From NCBI GenBank assembly GCA_946062035.1, contig CAMGTS010000060.1:1-7414 (forward strand): 7,414 nt of DNA, read 5' to 3'. The translations under genes and the position numbers were made by a program. Source of the DNA: an uncultured Bacteroidales bacterium (GTDB lineage: Bacteria > Bacteroidota > Bacteroidia > Bacteroidales > UBA932). Numbering within the stretch: position 1 is the first letter of the stretch; each line of letters begins with the position of its first letter. The notes under the pieces were generated by a model. The model saw nothing but the letters and a program-made list of their open reading frames with translations, ran no database searches and had not been told where the DNA came from. Below are positions 1 to 6,772 of this stretch, in pieces.

Positions 1-293
1 ATGAACTGCCATATACCTTTTGCGTTTGCCCTTGAGACCGCAAACGGATTGAGGGTGTCAAGCCGGCAGACATGGAGCTGCTTAAGACTCCTACTGGCAT
101 AAATCTTGCTAAACTCGCCGTCAAATATGCAGACGGTGTTATTGCGGGCAGTAAGGACTTGAGCAAGGAGGTTTTGGACGAGTGTAAGAAACGTAAGATC
201 CCGACTCTCTCTTATTCTGAAATAAGCGCCACAAACACTGCATATACAGCTAAGTATATTAAGTTTTATAACGAAAAATTTTTGAAAGAATAA
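1..293 (+). CDS. C-terminal part of a glycogen/starch-synthase-like glycosyltransferase, 5' end outside window, apparently frameshifted
   Basis: From about base 36 the frame ending in TAA at 291-293 encodes a segment with the pattern GV-(x)-ADM, a run of aliphatic residues around KLAVKYADGVIAGS, and a short charged tail ending FLKE. I recognise this as the end of the half-size (about 270 residue) GT5-like 'glycogen/starch synthase' of Bacteroidales, where the DGVI-x-GS motif is characteristic. In the final frame a TGA lies at 33-35. The ATG at 72 falls inside the conserved region and is not a believable start. Frame 1 upstream (bases 1-42) reads IPFAFALETA, which lines up without gaps with the family's xPF...F/L...K segment just before GV. 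The coding frame therefore seems to jump by one base near 42. The gene abuts the next one: its stop overlaps the ATG of the DUF4270 gene. The family assignment is from memory of the family pattern. The catalytic N-terminal part is not visible, so activity cannot be judged. Confidence 0.7.
33..44 (+). other. Probable one-base frameshift site in the synthase-like gene
   Basis: Frame 1 is open from base 1 to a TAA at 100-102. Frame 3 is closed by TGA at 33-35 and then open to 293. Family-like residues switch from frame 1 (…ALETA) to frame 3 (KRIEGVKPADM…) at the sequence GCAAACGG (40-47). Adding one A to the A3 run at 42-44 restores a continuous reading: ALETA-KRIEGV. The cause could be a real deletion, an assembly error or, less likely, programmed slippage. 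The A3 run is not a typical slippery site. Confidence 0.55.
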
Positions 294-1696
294 TGCCCTT
301 CAAAAGCATCTTCAAATCCGCTGCGGTATCCATTGCGATATTGGCTCTGATAACTTCCTGTATAACTGTGGACAAGACTCTCGGTAGCGCAAATGTTTCC
401 GATGACTATGTTTTGCAGCTCAACTCAGCGACTTTCAAGTTGCCTCTTGAGATGAAGTTGGCGGACAGCCTTCAAGCTCTGTCCCAGTCGAACGGATATT
501 TAGGTTCTGTAAGGACACCTGAATTCGGGCTTGCAAACTTTTCTTTCGGCACAAACTTCTGCCCGTACAGAGTCAAGGTTAATTTCGGCAAAGACCAGAT
601 AATCAAAAACGCATACATTACATTTTCCAGTGTATCAGGAACAATAGCTGATGAGACCCAAGTCGGCATAATGCAGAGGATGCATGTCTACAGGATGAAC
701 CGTATCATCGATGAGGAGTACGCATACAACAACCAGCTGAAAGACGAAGACTATATACACACAGCCGTCGATTCCGGAGGAACATACTACACCGGAACAG
801 ATTCCCTTACCATACGCCTGAAACACAGTTTTGCACGGGAAATCCTGCAGGCAAGCAAATTGGAAAGGGATTCTTCTGTCAAATTCGTAGAGAGGTACAA
901 GGGATTGCTGTTTACTTGCGACGCACCGGCTGAAGGAACCTACGGCGGGCGTGTGAACACCATCTCGACATCCGCCGCATCACTCGTAATTGCGGTAAAT
1001 TTCCAGCCGACATGGAAGGAGGGGCTGCCGAGAAAAGACACGGCATTTACATTCGTCCTTTCTCCGGATTACACCCAGAATTTTTCGACATACGAATCAG
1101 CTGCGCTTGAATCCACTCAAATGCAGGAACATATTTTAGTTGAGGGCATCGGAGGCGTAAAACCATATCTCGACCCTCTTGCTCTCAAAGATGCCATTAC
1201 TGAATGGACCGCAAGAGAAGGACTTGATCCTAAGAGAATTATCGTCGGAAAGGCTACCTTCTACCTCCCGTATGAAAATCCTGACCCGCTGAATAAGCTC
1301 TCAAACTACTATCCGTCAAATCTCTTCCCTACACACAGGGTCTTGAGCAGTTTGAGTGATGATACGGAAATAAGGTCTTACACTCCGCTGACAGATATAT
1401 ACACATCCAATAACAACGTTGGAACCTTGAACCGGTCATTAGGCTACTATTATGGTGACTTCTCAAGCTATGTACAGAAAATCATCAATAACGACAGGGA
1501 AAAGATAGCGGCAAGCAATGACTACAAGATATGGTTCATGACAACTGACGCACAGACGAACCAGTCGTACTACACCGGACAGACATCCACGACCTACAGC
1601 ACCAACTTGGGTACATACAGCGTAGGCAGCATCAACGGTCCGCTTCATGACAATGCTCCATATATGGAGATTGTCTACACGGTTCTTTCTGAGTAA
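293..1696 (+). CDS. DUF4270 family lipoprotein
   Basis: This is a 467-residue predicted lipoprotein. The N-terminus has lysines at 4 and 8, a hydrophobic stretch at 10-20 and a lipobox ITSC, with Cys23 as the lipidated residue. The mature protein should therefore be exported and membrane anchored. Segments matching the DUF4270 pattern as I know it are a VEGIGG stretch at 283-288 followed by a proline/leucine-rich turn, a GKATFYLPYE strand at 319-328 (compare the family's 'NKAEL' strand), a SYVQKIIN segment at 392-399, and the C-terminal GPLHDNAPYMEIVYTVL strand at 449-465. Otherwise it is a beta-rich protein with many Tyr, Thr and Ser residues. The biochemical function of the family is unknown to me. 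The ATG at 293-295 overlaps the TAA of the synthase-like gene (TAATG), which fixes the start and suggests translational coupling. The AAAGAA just upstream is at best a weak ribosome binding site. The gene ends 22 bases from the convergent mutS2 stop. Confidence 0.8.
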   Translation: MPFKSIFKSAAVSIAILALITSCITVDKTLGSANVSDDYVLQLNSATFKLPLEMKLADSLQALSQSNGYLGSVRTPEFGLANFSFGTNFCPYRVKVNFGKDQIIKNAYITFSSVSGTIADETQVGIMQRMHVYRMNRIIDEEYAYNNQLKDEDYIHTAVDSGGTYYTGTDSLTIRLKHSFAREILQASKLERDSSVKFVERYKGLLFTCDAPAEGTYGGRVNTISTSAASLVIAVNFQPTWKEGLPRKDTAFTFVLSPDYTQNFSTYESAALESTQMQEHILVEGIGGVKPYLDPLALKDAITEWTAREGLDPKRIIVGKATFYLPYENPDPLNKLSNYYPSNLFPTHRVLSSLSDDTEIRSYTPLTDIYTSNNNVGTLNRSLGYYYGDFSSYVQKIINNDREKIAASNDYKIWFMTTDAQTNQSYYTGQTSTTYSTNLGTYSVGSINGPLHDNAPYMEIVYTVLSE

Positions 1697-1718
1697 CAAC
1701 GATATATTTCACCGGAAT

Positions 1719-4214
1719 TTAATCCAATGTCACGATTGTGATGCCGGCACCGCCGAACCTCACATCCTCATCTACTGCGCTTTCAACACCAGGAATTGTC
1801 CTGAGGTATTTTCTGATTTCCTCTTTGAGAACGCCTGCCCCTTTGCCATGCAATATCCTGACCTGAGACGCACCGACGAGCAAAGCGTCATCGATGTATC
1901 TTGACACGGCATCCAACGCATCGCCAAGGCGGTAGCCCCTTATATCGATCTCTGTCTTGAACTCAATCTTTCTTTTGTCAATATTGCTGTCAACATTGAC
2001 CGTGCTTCTGCGCACAGGTCTGATAATGTCTTTTGCGACAGACTCAAACTCTCTGTTTGAGATAGGATGGACTTTCTCAATTTTTACCTTGCTGAGGATG
2101 TCACCGATAGAAATAGTCACGTTTTTTTTCTCTATGCTGACCACTTTACCGATAAGATCACTCCCTTCAACCTTGACGGCGCAACCAACAGCAAGCTCCG
2201 GAACAATTTCAGTTTCAGTGACTGCTATCGACTCGCTATCTTCGGAAGCCTTACGCCTCTTCCGCTCCTCCTGCCTTTTTTTTCTAGCAATGAGTTGTTC
2301 CATCTTAGCGTTTATCTGTTCATCTTGACGAGTACTATTCTCATTATCAAGCCCTTCCTCAAATTTTTTAAGATTCTCTCTGGCAGCTTTCGTTTTCTCT
2401 TTTTCCGCTTTTGCCTCCTTGATACTCTTGATTGTCGCTTCAATCTTTTTGTTCGCCTCATCAAGGATAGCCTTGGCTTCCGCCTTAGCATCCTCTATGA
2501 TCTGCTTCTTCGCCTGCTTTATTTGCGACAGCTCCTGCGTATACCGCTCGGTAACATCTTCTAAGTTTTTGTCGGTAAAGCGTATACGTGCAAGTTTTTC
2601 ATCAAGTTTGCGCCTGTTACGGGAAATTTTCCGCAGTTGTCTCTCCAAATCAATAAAATTGTCTCCCGCCTTCTCTTCCGCCCGTTTTACAATTTGTTCC
2701 GGAAGTCCGATTTTACGGGCAAGGTCAAATGCGAACGAATTACCGGGAACTCCTATTTCCAACTTGTATAGCGGCTTGATATTCACACTGTCAAACATCA
2801 TAGCGCCGTTGATGACACCTTCGCTCTTTTCAGCGTAGACTTTCAGATTTGTATAGTGAGATGTTATCACACCGTAAACCCCATTCTTCTCCAATTCCTC
2901 CAATATAGTTTCCGCAATCGCACCGCCAGCCGCAGGCTCGGTTCCGCTTCCGAATTCATCTATGAGTACAAGCGTTTTGCCTCCTGCGATAGCAAGCAGG
3001 TTCTTCATATTCTGAAGATGAGAACTATATGTACTGAGATCGTTTTCCATCGACTGCTCGTCTCCGATATCTATGAAAAATTTTTCAAGTATCGGAAATT
3101 CAGAGACTTCCGAGCAAGACACCAGCATTCCCCATTGCAACATATATTGGAGTATGCCGACCGTTTTCAGGCAGACCGATTTTCCTCCTGCATTAGGGCC
3201 GGATATGATAAGGATGTGCTTTTGTGGGGTAAGTTCCAAATCAACAGGAACGATATCCCTACCCTCCCTATTAAGCACAGATTCCAATACAGGATGACGG
3301 CCATTCGTGATTTTAAGAGTCCCTTCCTGCGAGATGATTGGCTTACCCGCCCCCATCTGCCTTGCACATTCGGCCTTAGCCCGAATAAAATCGAGTTCAC
3401 AGATGAATTCCGCTGAGCTCTGAACATCAGGAATATATGGTCGGAGAAAATCAGAAAACTCTGTCAGAATCCTGAGAATTTCCCTCTGTTTCTCAAACTC
3501 AAGCTCACTGACACGGTTATTCATCTCCACTACCTCAAGCGGTTCTATGAAATAAGTCTTCCCGCTCGCCGACGCTCCCTGAACGATACCCGGTAACCCT
3601 CTTTTATTGTATGAATTTACAGGTATAAGGAGTTTTCCGTCCCTTATAGAAACATTTGCGTCCTCCTCTGCCAAACCGTCCCTTTTCGCCCTCTCCAAAA
3701 TACTTTGGACTTTACGTCCGATTGAACTTTTGGCGGCATTGAGAGAACTACAGATTTTGCTTAGTTCAGGAGTCGCATTTTCCTTTATATCCCCGTTCTT
3801 GTCTATTATTGTATCTATCCTCCTTGTGATTTCAGGAAAATAGCTTACGCCGCCAGCCATTTCCTTGATTCTCGGATATTGCTCAGTTTTAGTTCCTTGC
3901 AGAAAAGCGATTATCTGTCTGTGATTTTGGAGAAGACGGGATAGACTCTTGAGGTTCTCTAAGGATATGCAGGTATTCTGCGCCTGAATTTTAGGCAAAA
4001 AGCCTGTACAATCCGTAAACTCATCCTGAGGAAATTTCGTTTCGAACATCGTTATGACACGCATTTCGTCAGTCAGTTCGAGTCGTCTCAAAATAGCGCT
4101 CTCGTTCGTTGAAACAGCCTCATTCTCAGCACGTCTTTGGGCATACGGTGTAGAGCAACGAAGTCGTATTCTCTCTCGTATTATGTCAAATCCTACTTTT
4201 TTCTCGAAATTCAT
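1719..4214 (-). CDS. mutS2: MutS2: MutS-like ATPase with C-terminal Smr domain
   Basis: The protein has 831 residues, somewhat longer than the ~785 typical of Firmicutes MutS2, and is complete. As in the family, it lacks the mismatch-recognition N-terminus of MutS and starts directly with the helical core/clamp region (about 1-300). The ABC-type ATPase follows: Walker A GPNAGGKS at 339-346, signature region STYSSHL at 394-400, Walker B LVLIDE at 415-420, D-loop FGSGTEP at 421-427, and the TSH histidine at 451-453. Residues about 515-660 form a highly charged coiled coil rich in Lys, Glu and Ala. A KOW-like beta segment lies at about 672-715. The Smr domain occupies about 755-831, with DIRG at 757-760, HGKGAG at 789-794 and GGAGIT at 821-826. 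The first Smr motif is the LDxR-type variant, not DLHG. MutS2 is known for suppressing recombination or for splitting collided ribosomes, depending on species; which applies here cannot be told. The gene is second in an operon, 26 bases after the PHP gene, with GAGAGA directly before the ATG. Confidence 0.97.
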   Translation of the reverse strand: MNFEKKVGFDIIRERIRLRCSTPYAQRRAENEAVSTNESAILRRLELTDEMRVITMFETKFPQDEFTDCTGFLPKIQAQNTCISLENLKSLSRLLQNHRQIIAFLQGTKTEQYPRIKEMAGGVSYFPEITRRIDTIIDKNGDIKENATPELSKICSSLNAAKSSIGRKVQSILERAKRDGLAEEDANVSIRDGKLLIPVNSYNKRGLPGIVQGASASGKTYFIEPLEVVEMNNRVSELEFEKQREILRILTEFSDFLRPYIPDVQSSAEFICELDFIRAKAECARQMGAGKPIISQEGTLKITNGRHPVLESVLNREGRDIVPVDLELTPQKHILIISGPNAGGKSVCLKTVGILQYMLQWGMLVSCSEVSEFPILEKFFIDIGDEQSMENDLSTYSSHLQNMKNLLAIAGGKTLVLIDEFGSGTEPAAGGAIAETILEELEKNGVYGVITSHYTNLKVYAEKSEGVINGAMMFDSVNIKPLYKLEIGVPGNSFAFDLARKIGLPEQIVKRAEEKAGDNFIDLERQLRKISRNRRKLDEKLARIRFTDKNLEDVTERYTQELSQIKQAKKQIIEDAKAEAKAILDEANKKIEATIKSIKEAKAEKEKTKAARENLKKFEEGLDNENSTRQDEQINAKMEQLIARKKRQEERKRRKASEDSESIAVTETEIVPELAVGCAVKVEGSDLIGKVVSIEKKNVTISIGDILSKVKIEKVHPISNREFESVAKDIIRPVRRSTVNVDSNIDKRKIEFKTEIDIRGYRLGDALDAVSRYIDDALLVGASQVRILHGKGAGVLKEEIRKYLRTIPGVESAVDEDVRFGGAGITIVTLD
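2122..2129 (-). repeat. A8 homopolymer (T8 on + strand) in the KOW-like part of mutS2
   Basis: The coding strand reads GAG-AAA-AAA-AAC, encoding EKKN at residues 695-698. It contains the heptamer A-AAA-AAC, which fits the X-XXY-YYZ pattern for -1 slippage. A -1 shift here reaches a TGA within about eight codons and removes the Smr domain. Slippage itself is inferred, not observed. Confidence 0.8.
2276..2283 (-). repeat. A8 homopolymer (T8 on + strand) at the end of the mutS2 coiled coil
   Basis: The coding strand reads AGA-AAA-AAA-AGG, followed by CAGGAGGAG, and encodes R644-K645-K646-R647 and then QEE. Shifting either way reaches a stop soon: TAA after about 8 codons in the -1 frame and TAG after about 16 in the +1 frame. 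The product would keep the ATPase and coil but lose the KOW-like and Smr domains. The purine-rich AGGAGG directly after the run resembles a Shine-Dalgarno sequence, but it may simply encode the Gln/Glu/Arg stretch. Confidence 0.8.
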
Positions 4215-4240
4215 TCTCTCTCAGTTTTAGAACATTAACC

Positions 4241-5056
4241 TCAGAATCTTTCGGGATTATAGAAAACCGGCCGTCTATTCTCGAAGTAAACCAAATTGTT
4301 GAACCCACAGCTTTTTACGACTTCCCAGAAATACGGAAACTTATCACACACACGATGCGCGTCATGGGAGTCCGACCCAAGGCTGATTGCCTCACCGCCG
4401 AATTCCTTGAATCTTTTTAGCACGGAAACGTCTAACTTCTGTATATGACCACGTTGGTCACCGTATGTCTTAGTATTGATTTCCAGTGCCTTACCGTTTT
4501 CCGCAAGAAATTTCAGCAACACATCAAGCTCATCGGGGAAATCTTTGTACATAATGTCACGGACTTTATATGGAGCATATCGGGCGACATAATCGAAATG
4601 ACCGACTATATCAAAGTCCTTATATTCCGTGGCGGTCTCGTAAATGAGTTCAAGCACCCTGCCGTATGCCGTTTTATAGTCCTTTTCCAAATAATAGTCA
4701 CCATAGTAGGGGTCAAGACCGTCGACAAAATGTATTGACGCTACAACCACATCGAAATCATGGGGAGAGGTGTATTCTTTTGTCGACTTTATGGCGCAAG
4801 GCTGGAGTCCCACTTCTATTCCTCTCAGTATCTGCAACTTGTCCCGATATTTCTCAGCCACACACTCCAACTCCCGCTGTTGTTTTTTTACATCAAAGAC
4901 GAATTTATCTGTATTGCGGGGAGCCTCCAAATCCAAATGATCTGTAAATGAAATTCCCTTAGCCCCGACCGCAATGGCCTGTGCCGCAAGTTCAGACATT
5001 GAAGTGGCACTGTCAGGCGAAAATTGTGAATGTGTATGATTGTCAAAAAATCTCAT
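4241..5056 (-). CDS. PHP-domain phosphoesterase, histidinol-phosphatase (HisJ/HisK) type
   Basis: The 271-residue protein is a stand-alone PHP domain with an essentially complete metal-binding set. It has H7-T-H9, D15 in FSPDS, T38-D-H40 in TDHLDLE, E81 in GIEVG, H109 in SIHFVDG, H153 and D155 in VGHFDY, and D229 and H231 in GSDSHDAHR. The NHTHSQFS start, GHFDYVARY and LEINTK segments resemble monofunctional histidinol-phosphatases more than the PHP domain of PolX. The likely reaction is metal-dependent hydrolysis of a phosphate monoester in the cytoplasm, possibly L-histidinol phosphate to histidinol. No other his genes are in the window, so the substrate is uncertain and a general sugar- or nucleotide-phosphate phosphatase is possible. 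The ATG at 5056 directly precedes the conserved N-terminal strand. It is the first gene of an operon with mutS2 and is transcribed divergently from the ComF gene. Confidence 0.85.
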   Translation of the reverse strand: MRFFDNHTHSQFSPDSATSMSELAAQAIAVGAKGISFTDHLDLEAPRNTDKFVFDVKKQQRELECVAEKYRDKLQILRGIEVGLQPCAIKSTKEYTSPHDFDVVVASIHFVDGLDPYYGDYYLEKDYKTAYGRVLELIYETATEYKDFDIVGHFDYVARYAPYKVRDIMYKDFPDELDVLLKFLAENGKALEINTKTYGDQRGHIQKLDVSVLKRFKEFGGEAISLGSDSHDAHRVCDKFPYFWEVVKSCGFNNLVYFENRRPVFYNPERF

Positions 5057-5080
5057 CGATGTACCGGTTTTATTTCGTCA

Positions 5081-5088
5081 TAATTTTA
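5081..5088 (+). promoter_or_regulatory. Weak candidate -7 box for the ComF-family gene
   Basis: TAATTTTA matches seven of eight positions of TAnnTTTG, counting the two free positions, and lies 60 bases before the ATG at 5149. There is no matching upstream TTG. The whole 92-base divergent gap is AT-rich, so a match of this quality is expected fairly often by chance. A short palindrome, ATAGCTAT (5141-5148), sits directly before the ATG. Confidence 0.2.
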
Positions 5089-5100
5089 CCCGAATGCGTG

Positions 5101-5108
5101 CAAAAATA
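5101..5108 (-). promoter_or_regulatory. Candidate Bacteroidota -7 box for the PHP-mutS2 operon
   Basis: On the minus strand these bases read TATTTTTG, an exact match to the TAnnTTTG consensus used by the Bacteroidota primary sigma factor. It ends 44 bases before the PHP start codon, giving a short leader of ordinary length. I see no TTG element at the expected distance upstream, so only half of the promoter is supported. Confidence 0.45.
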
Positions 5109-5148
5109 CTCTTTTATTGAGACTTTTATCCTTATAAAGCATAGCTAT

Positions 5149-5925
5149 ATGAAACAAGCCAGCACAATAAAGAGGGCGTTTTCCGCAATGATAAGCCTTT
5201 TTATGCCAAGATTTTGCATTGTATGCGGAAGAGAGCTGTCCTATTCGGAGAAGGGACTTTGCCTGTATTGCCTGTCCGGTCTGCCCTTGACTTTCTTTTG
5301 GGACCGCATCGGCAATCCTGCGGAACAGATGTTTTTCGGCAGGGTCAGAATAGAAAGGTGCTGCTCTCTATTCTTTTATAGAGGTGATTACAAAAAGTGT
5401 CTGTACTCAATCAAGTACGAAGGAAATGTCCGTCTTGGAGAATACTTAGGCAATATATTGGGTCGGGAACTGTCTAAGATGGTTAATGCCGGGACAATGC
5501 CGTATATAGACTACCTTGTTCCTGTTCCTCTCCATTGGAGAAAAAAGTGGAAGCGAGGATATAACCAGTCAGAATATATCTGCAAAGGAATCCTAAAAGG
5601 GTTATGCGGCGATTTGCCCCATGGAAGACACCTCAACGACAAACCGCAGACAACCGAAATTTGTACAAAATTGATCAAAAGGGTAAAGTTTACAGAGAGT
5701 CAGACCACGATAATGCACGATGCTCGTTGGAGGAATGTTGAAAATGCATTTAAGATTAATCGCAATGAAGTAGAAAAAATACTTTCGGGGAAAAAGACAC
5801 CTCATATAGTACTCGTGGACGATGTCCTTACCACCGGAGCGACAATAGAAGCGTGTGCCGCACAACTGCTGAATGCTTTTCCATGCAGGATCAGCATTGC
5901 GACGTTGGCTTTCGCCGGAGGATAA
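5149..5925 (+). CDS. ComF-family phosphoribosyltransferase-like protein
   Basis: From the ATG at 5149 this is 258 residues, in the usual size range for the family. A short amphipathic start is followed by a zinc-ribbon-like pair CIVC (C23, C26) and CLYC (C38, C41). Then come the YEG segment, the PVPLHWRKKWKRGYNQSE motif ending at residue 142, a modified TESQT…RWRNV segment (about 182-197), and the PRPP-binding loop VLVDDVLTTGAT at 221-232 with its acidic pair. ComF proteins assist DNA uptake in naturally transformable bacteria, but the family is widespread in Bacteroidota and its role there is not defined; no other competence gene is visible. The same frame is open back to an ATG at 4981. I reject that start because it runs through the divergent PHP start and its residues are unlike the family, whereas M-K-Q-A at 5149 leads directly into the conserved MPRFCIVCGREL. 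It is a single-gene unit convergent with cdaA. Confidence 0.9.
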   Translation: MKQASTIKRAFSAMISLFMPRFCIVCGRELSYSEKGLCLYCLSGLPLTFFWDRIGNPAEQMFFGRVRIERCCSLFFYRGDYKKCLYSIKYEGNVRLGEYLGNILGRELSKMVNAGTMPYIDYLVPVPLHWRKKWKRGYNQSEYICKGILKGLCGDLPHGRHLNDKPQTTEICTKLIKRVKFTESQTTIMHDARWRNVENAFKINRNEVEKILSGKKTPHIVLVDDVLTTGATIEACAAQLLNAFPCRISIATLAFAGG

Positions 5926-5956
5926 TTCCGATAGTGTGTTGAGAGTAAGCCGGAAA

Positions 5957-6748
5957 TCAGTCACCGGATGAATAAGAACTTTCAATCGCAAGACGAAGCT
6001 CTGTGATGCTGCTCATCTCTTTCATTTCTCCCTTAGAGACGAATGAGATTCCGCCGGTCTCTTCAGATACGACTATTACCGTTGCGTCGCTTTGCTCCGT
6101 AAGCCCTATGGCGGCTCTGTGACGCATGCCAAACTGGGGCGGAATATTCTGATTGTCAGACATCGGCAGAGTACAACGGGCTGAGACAAGCCTCTGTTCG
6201 TTCATCACAAGCGCACCATCGTGCAGAGGAGAGTTCTTGAAAAAGATATTTTCAATCAGACGGCGGTTAATTGCAGCGTCTATCCTGTCTCCTGTCTCGG
6301 TTACATACTCCAAAGATGAGACGTGCGTCATGACAATCAACGCACCGGTCTTAGTCTCAGACATCTTCCTTACGGCGGAGGTCAGCTCATCAAGGCTCTT
6401 CAGCGGCATGGACTTTCCCCGTTGTCCGAAAATAGTACGGGCCAAAAAACCTGTATGCTTGTTGCTCAAAGAGTTTGTCCCCAAGTGCAGAAGAAACCGC
6501 CTTATTTCCTGCTGGAAGATTACTATAATGGCGATAACCCCCACTCCAAGCACCTGCCCCATAATGGCGGATATCAGCTCCATGTGCAATGACTTCACGA
6601 GAACCCAAATGAAGTAAACGATGATGATACCGATAAAAATGCTCATTGCGGCGGTACCACGTATCAGCTTGTAGATATAAAATATCAGCAAGGCAACAAG
6701 GAAGATATCCAGAATGTCTATCAGATGAGGGTGAATGAAGTCAAACAT
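5957..6748 (-). CDS. cdaA: Diadenylate cyclase CdaA (c-di-AMP synthase)
   Basis: This 263-residue membrane enzyme makes cyclic di-AMP from two ATP. Three predicted transmembrane helices lie at about 12-28, 34-53 and 63-79. A linker containing FQQEIRRFL (78-86) and then the DAC (DisA_N) domain follow. Catalytic motifs are present: GALIV at 135-139, HDGA at 176-179 with D177, and MRHRAA at 208-213 with R209-H-R211, plus SEETGG at 228-233. Length and layout match CdaA/DacA of Firmicutes (about 270 residues). In Firmicutes cdaA sits with cdaR and glmM; here neither is adjacent. Upstream is feoB, whose stop is 24 bases before this ATG on the same strand, which suggests an operon. No Shine-Dalgarno sequence is visible. 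A -7-like box lies five bases before the start codon. Confidence 0.96.
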   Translation of the reverse strand: MFDFIHPHLIDILDIFLVALLIFYIYKLIRGTAAMSIFIGIIIVYFIWVLVKSLHMELISAIMGQVLGVGVIAIIVIFQQEIRRFLLHLGTNSLSNKHTGFLARTIFGQRGKSMPLKSLDELTSAVRKMSETKTGALIVMTHVSSLEYVTETGDRIDAAINRRLIENIFFKNSPLHDGALVMNEQRLVSARCTLPMSDNQNIPPQFGMRHRAAIGLTEQSDATVIVVSEETGGISFVSKGEMKEMSSITELRLAIESSYSSGD

Positions 6749-6753
6749 GGTAT

Positions 6754-6761
6754 CAAAGATA
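6754..6761 (-). promoter_or_regulatory. -7-like box TATCTTTG immediately before cdaA
   Basis: The minus strand reads TATCTTTG, an exact TAnnTTTG match, inside the 24-base gap between feoB and cdaA and only five bases before the ATG at 6748. A TTTG lies 16 bases upstream of it, at the very end of feoB; the usual spacing is nearer 19-21. If active, it would start transcription at or near the start codon and give a nearly leaderless cdaA mRNA independent of feoB. It may equally be a chance match in AT-rich DNA. Confidence 0.3.
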
Positions 6762-6772
6762 GCTAAAAAAGT

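Noticed and set aside
72..74. ATG at 72 as the true start of a 73-residue protein
   Set aside because: The family-like sequence continues upstream of it (KRIEGVKPAD), so it is an internal methionine of a larger gene interrupted by the apparent frameshift.
2067..2564. Long open frames antisense to mutS2, up to 186 codons
   Set aside because: They are rich in Phe, Leu and Ser, as expected from the complement of Lys/Glu-rich coding. They show no recognisable motif, and mutS2 on the other strand is clearly real.
4981..5148. Upstream extension of the ComF frame to an ATG at 4981
   Set aside because: It overlaps the start of the divergent PHP gene, and its residues do not resemble the family. The ATG at 5149 gives a normal-length ComF protein beginning just before the first cysteine pair.
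5926..5955. TTCCG…CGGAA inverted repeat as a terminator between comF and cdaA
   Set aside because: It has only five base pairs, a 20-base loop and no T-run, which is too weak to call.
6153..6617. 154-codon open frame antisense to cdaA
   Set aside because: It is a shadow of the cdaA coding sequence with no family resemblance.
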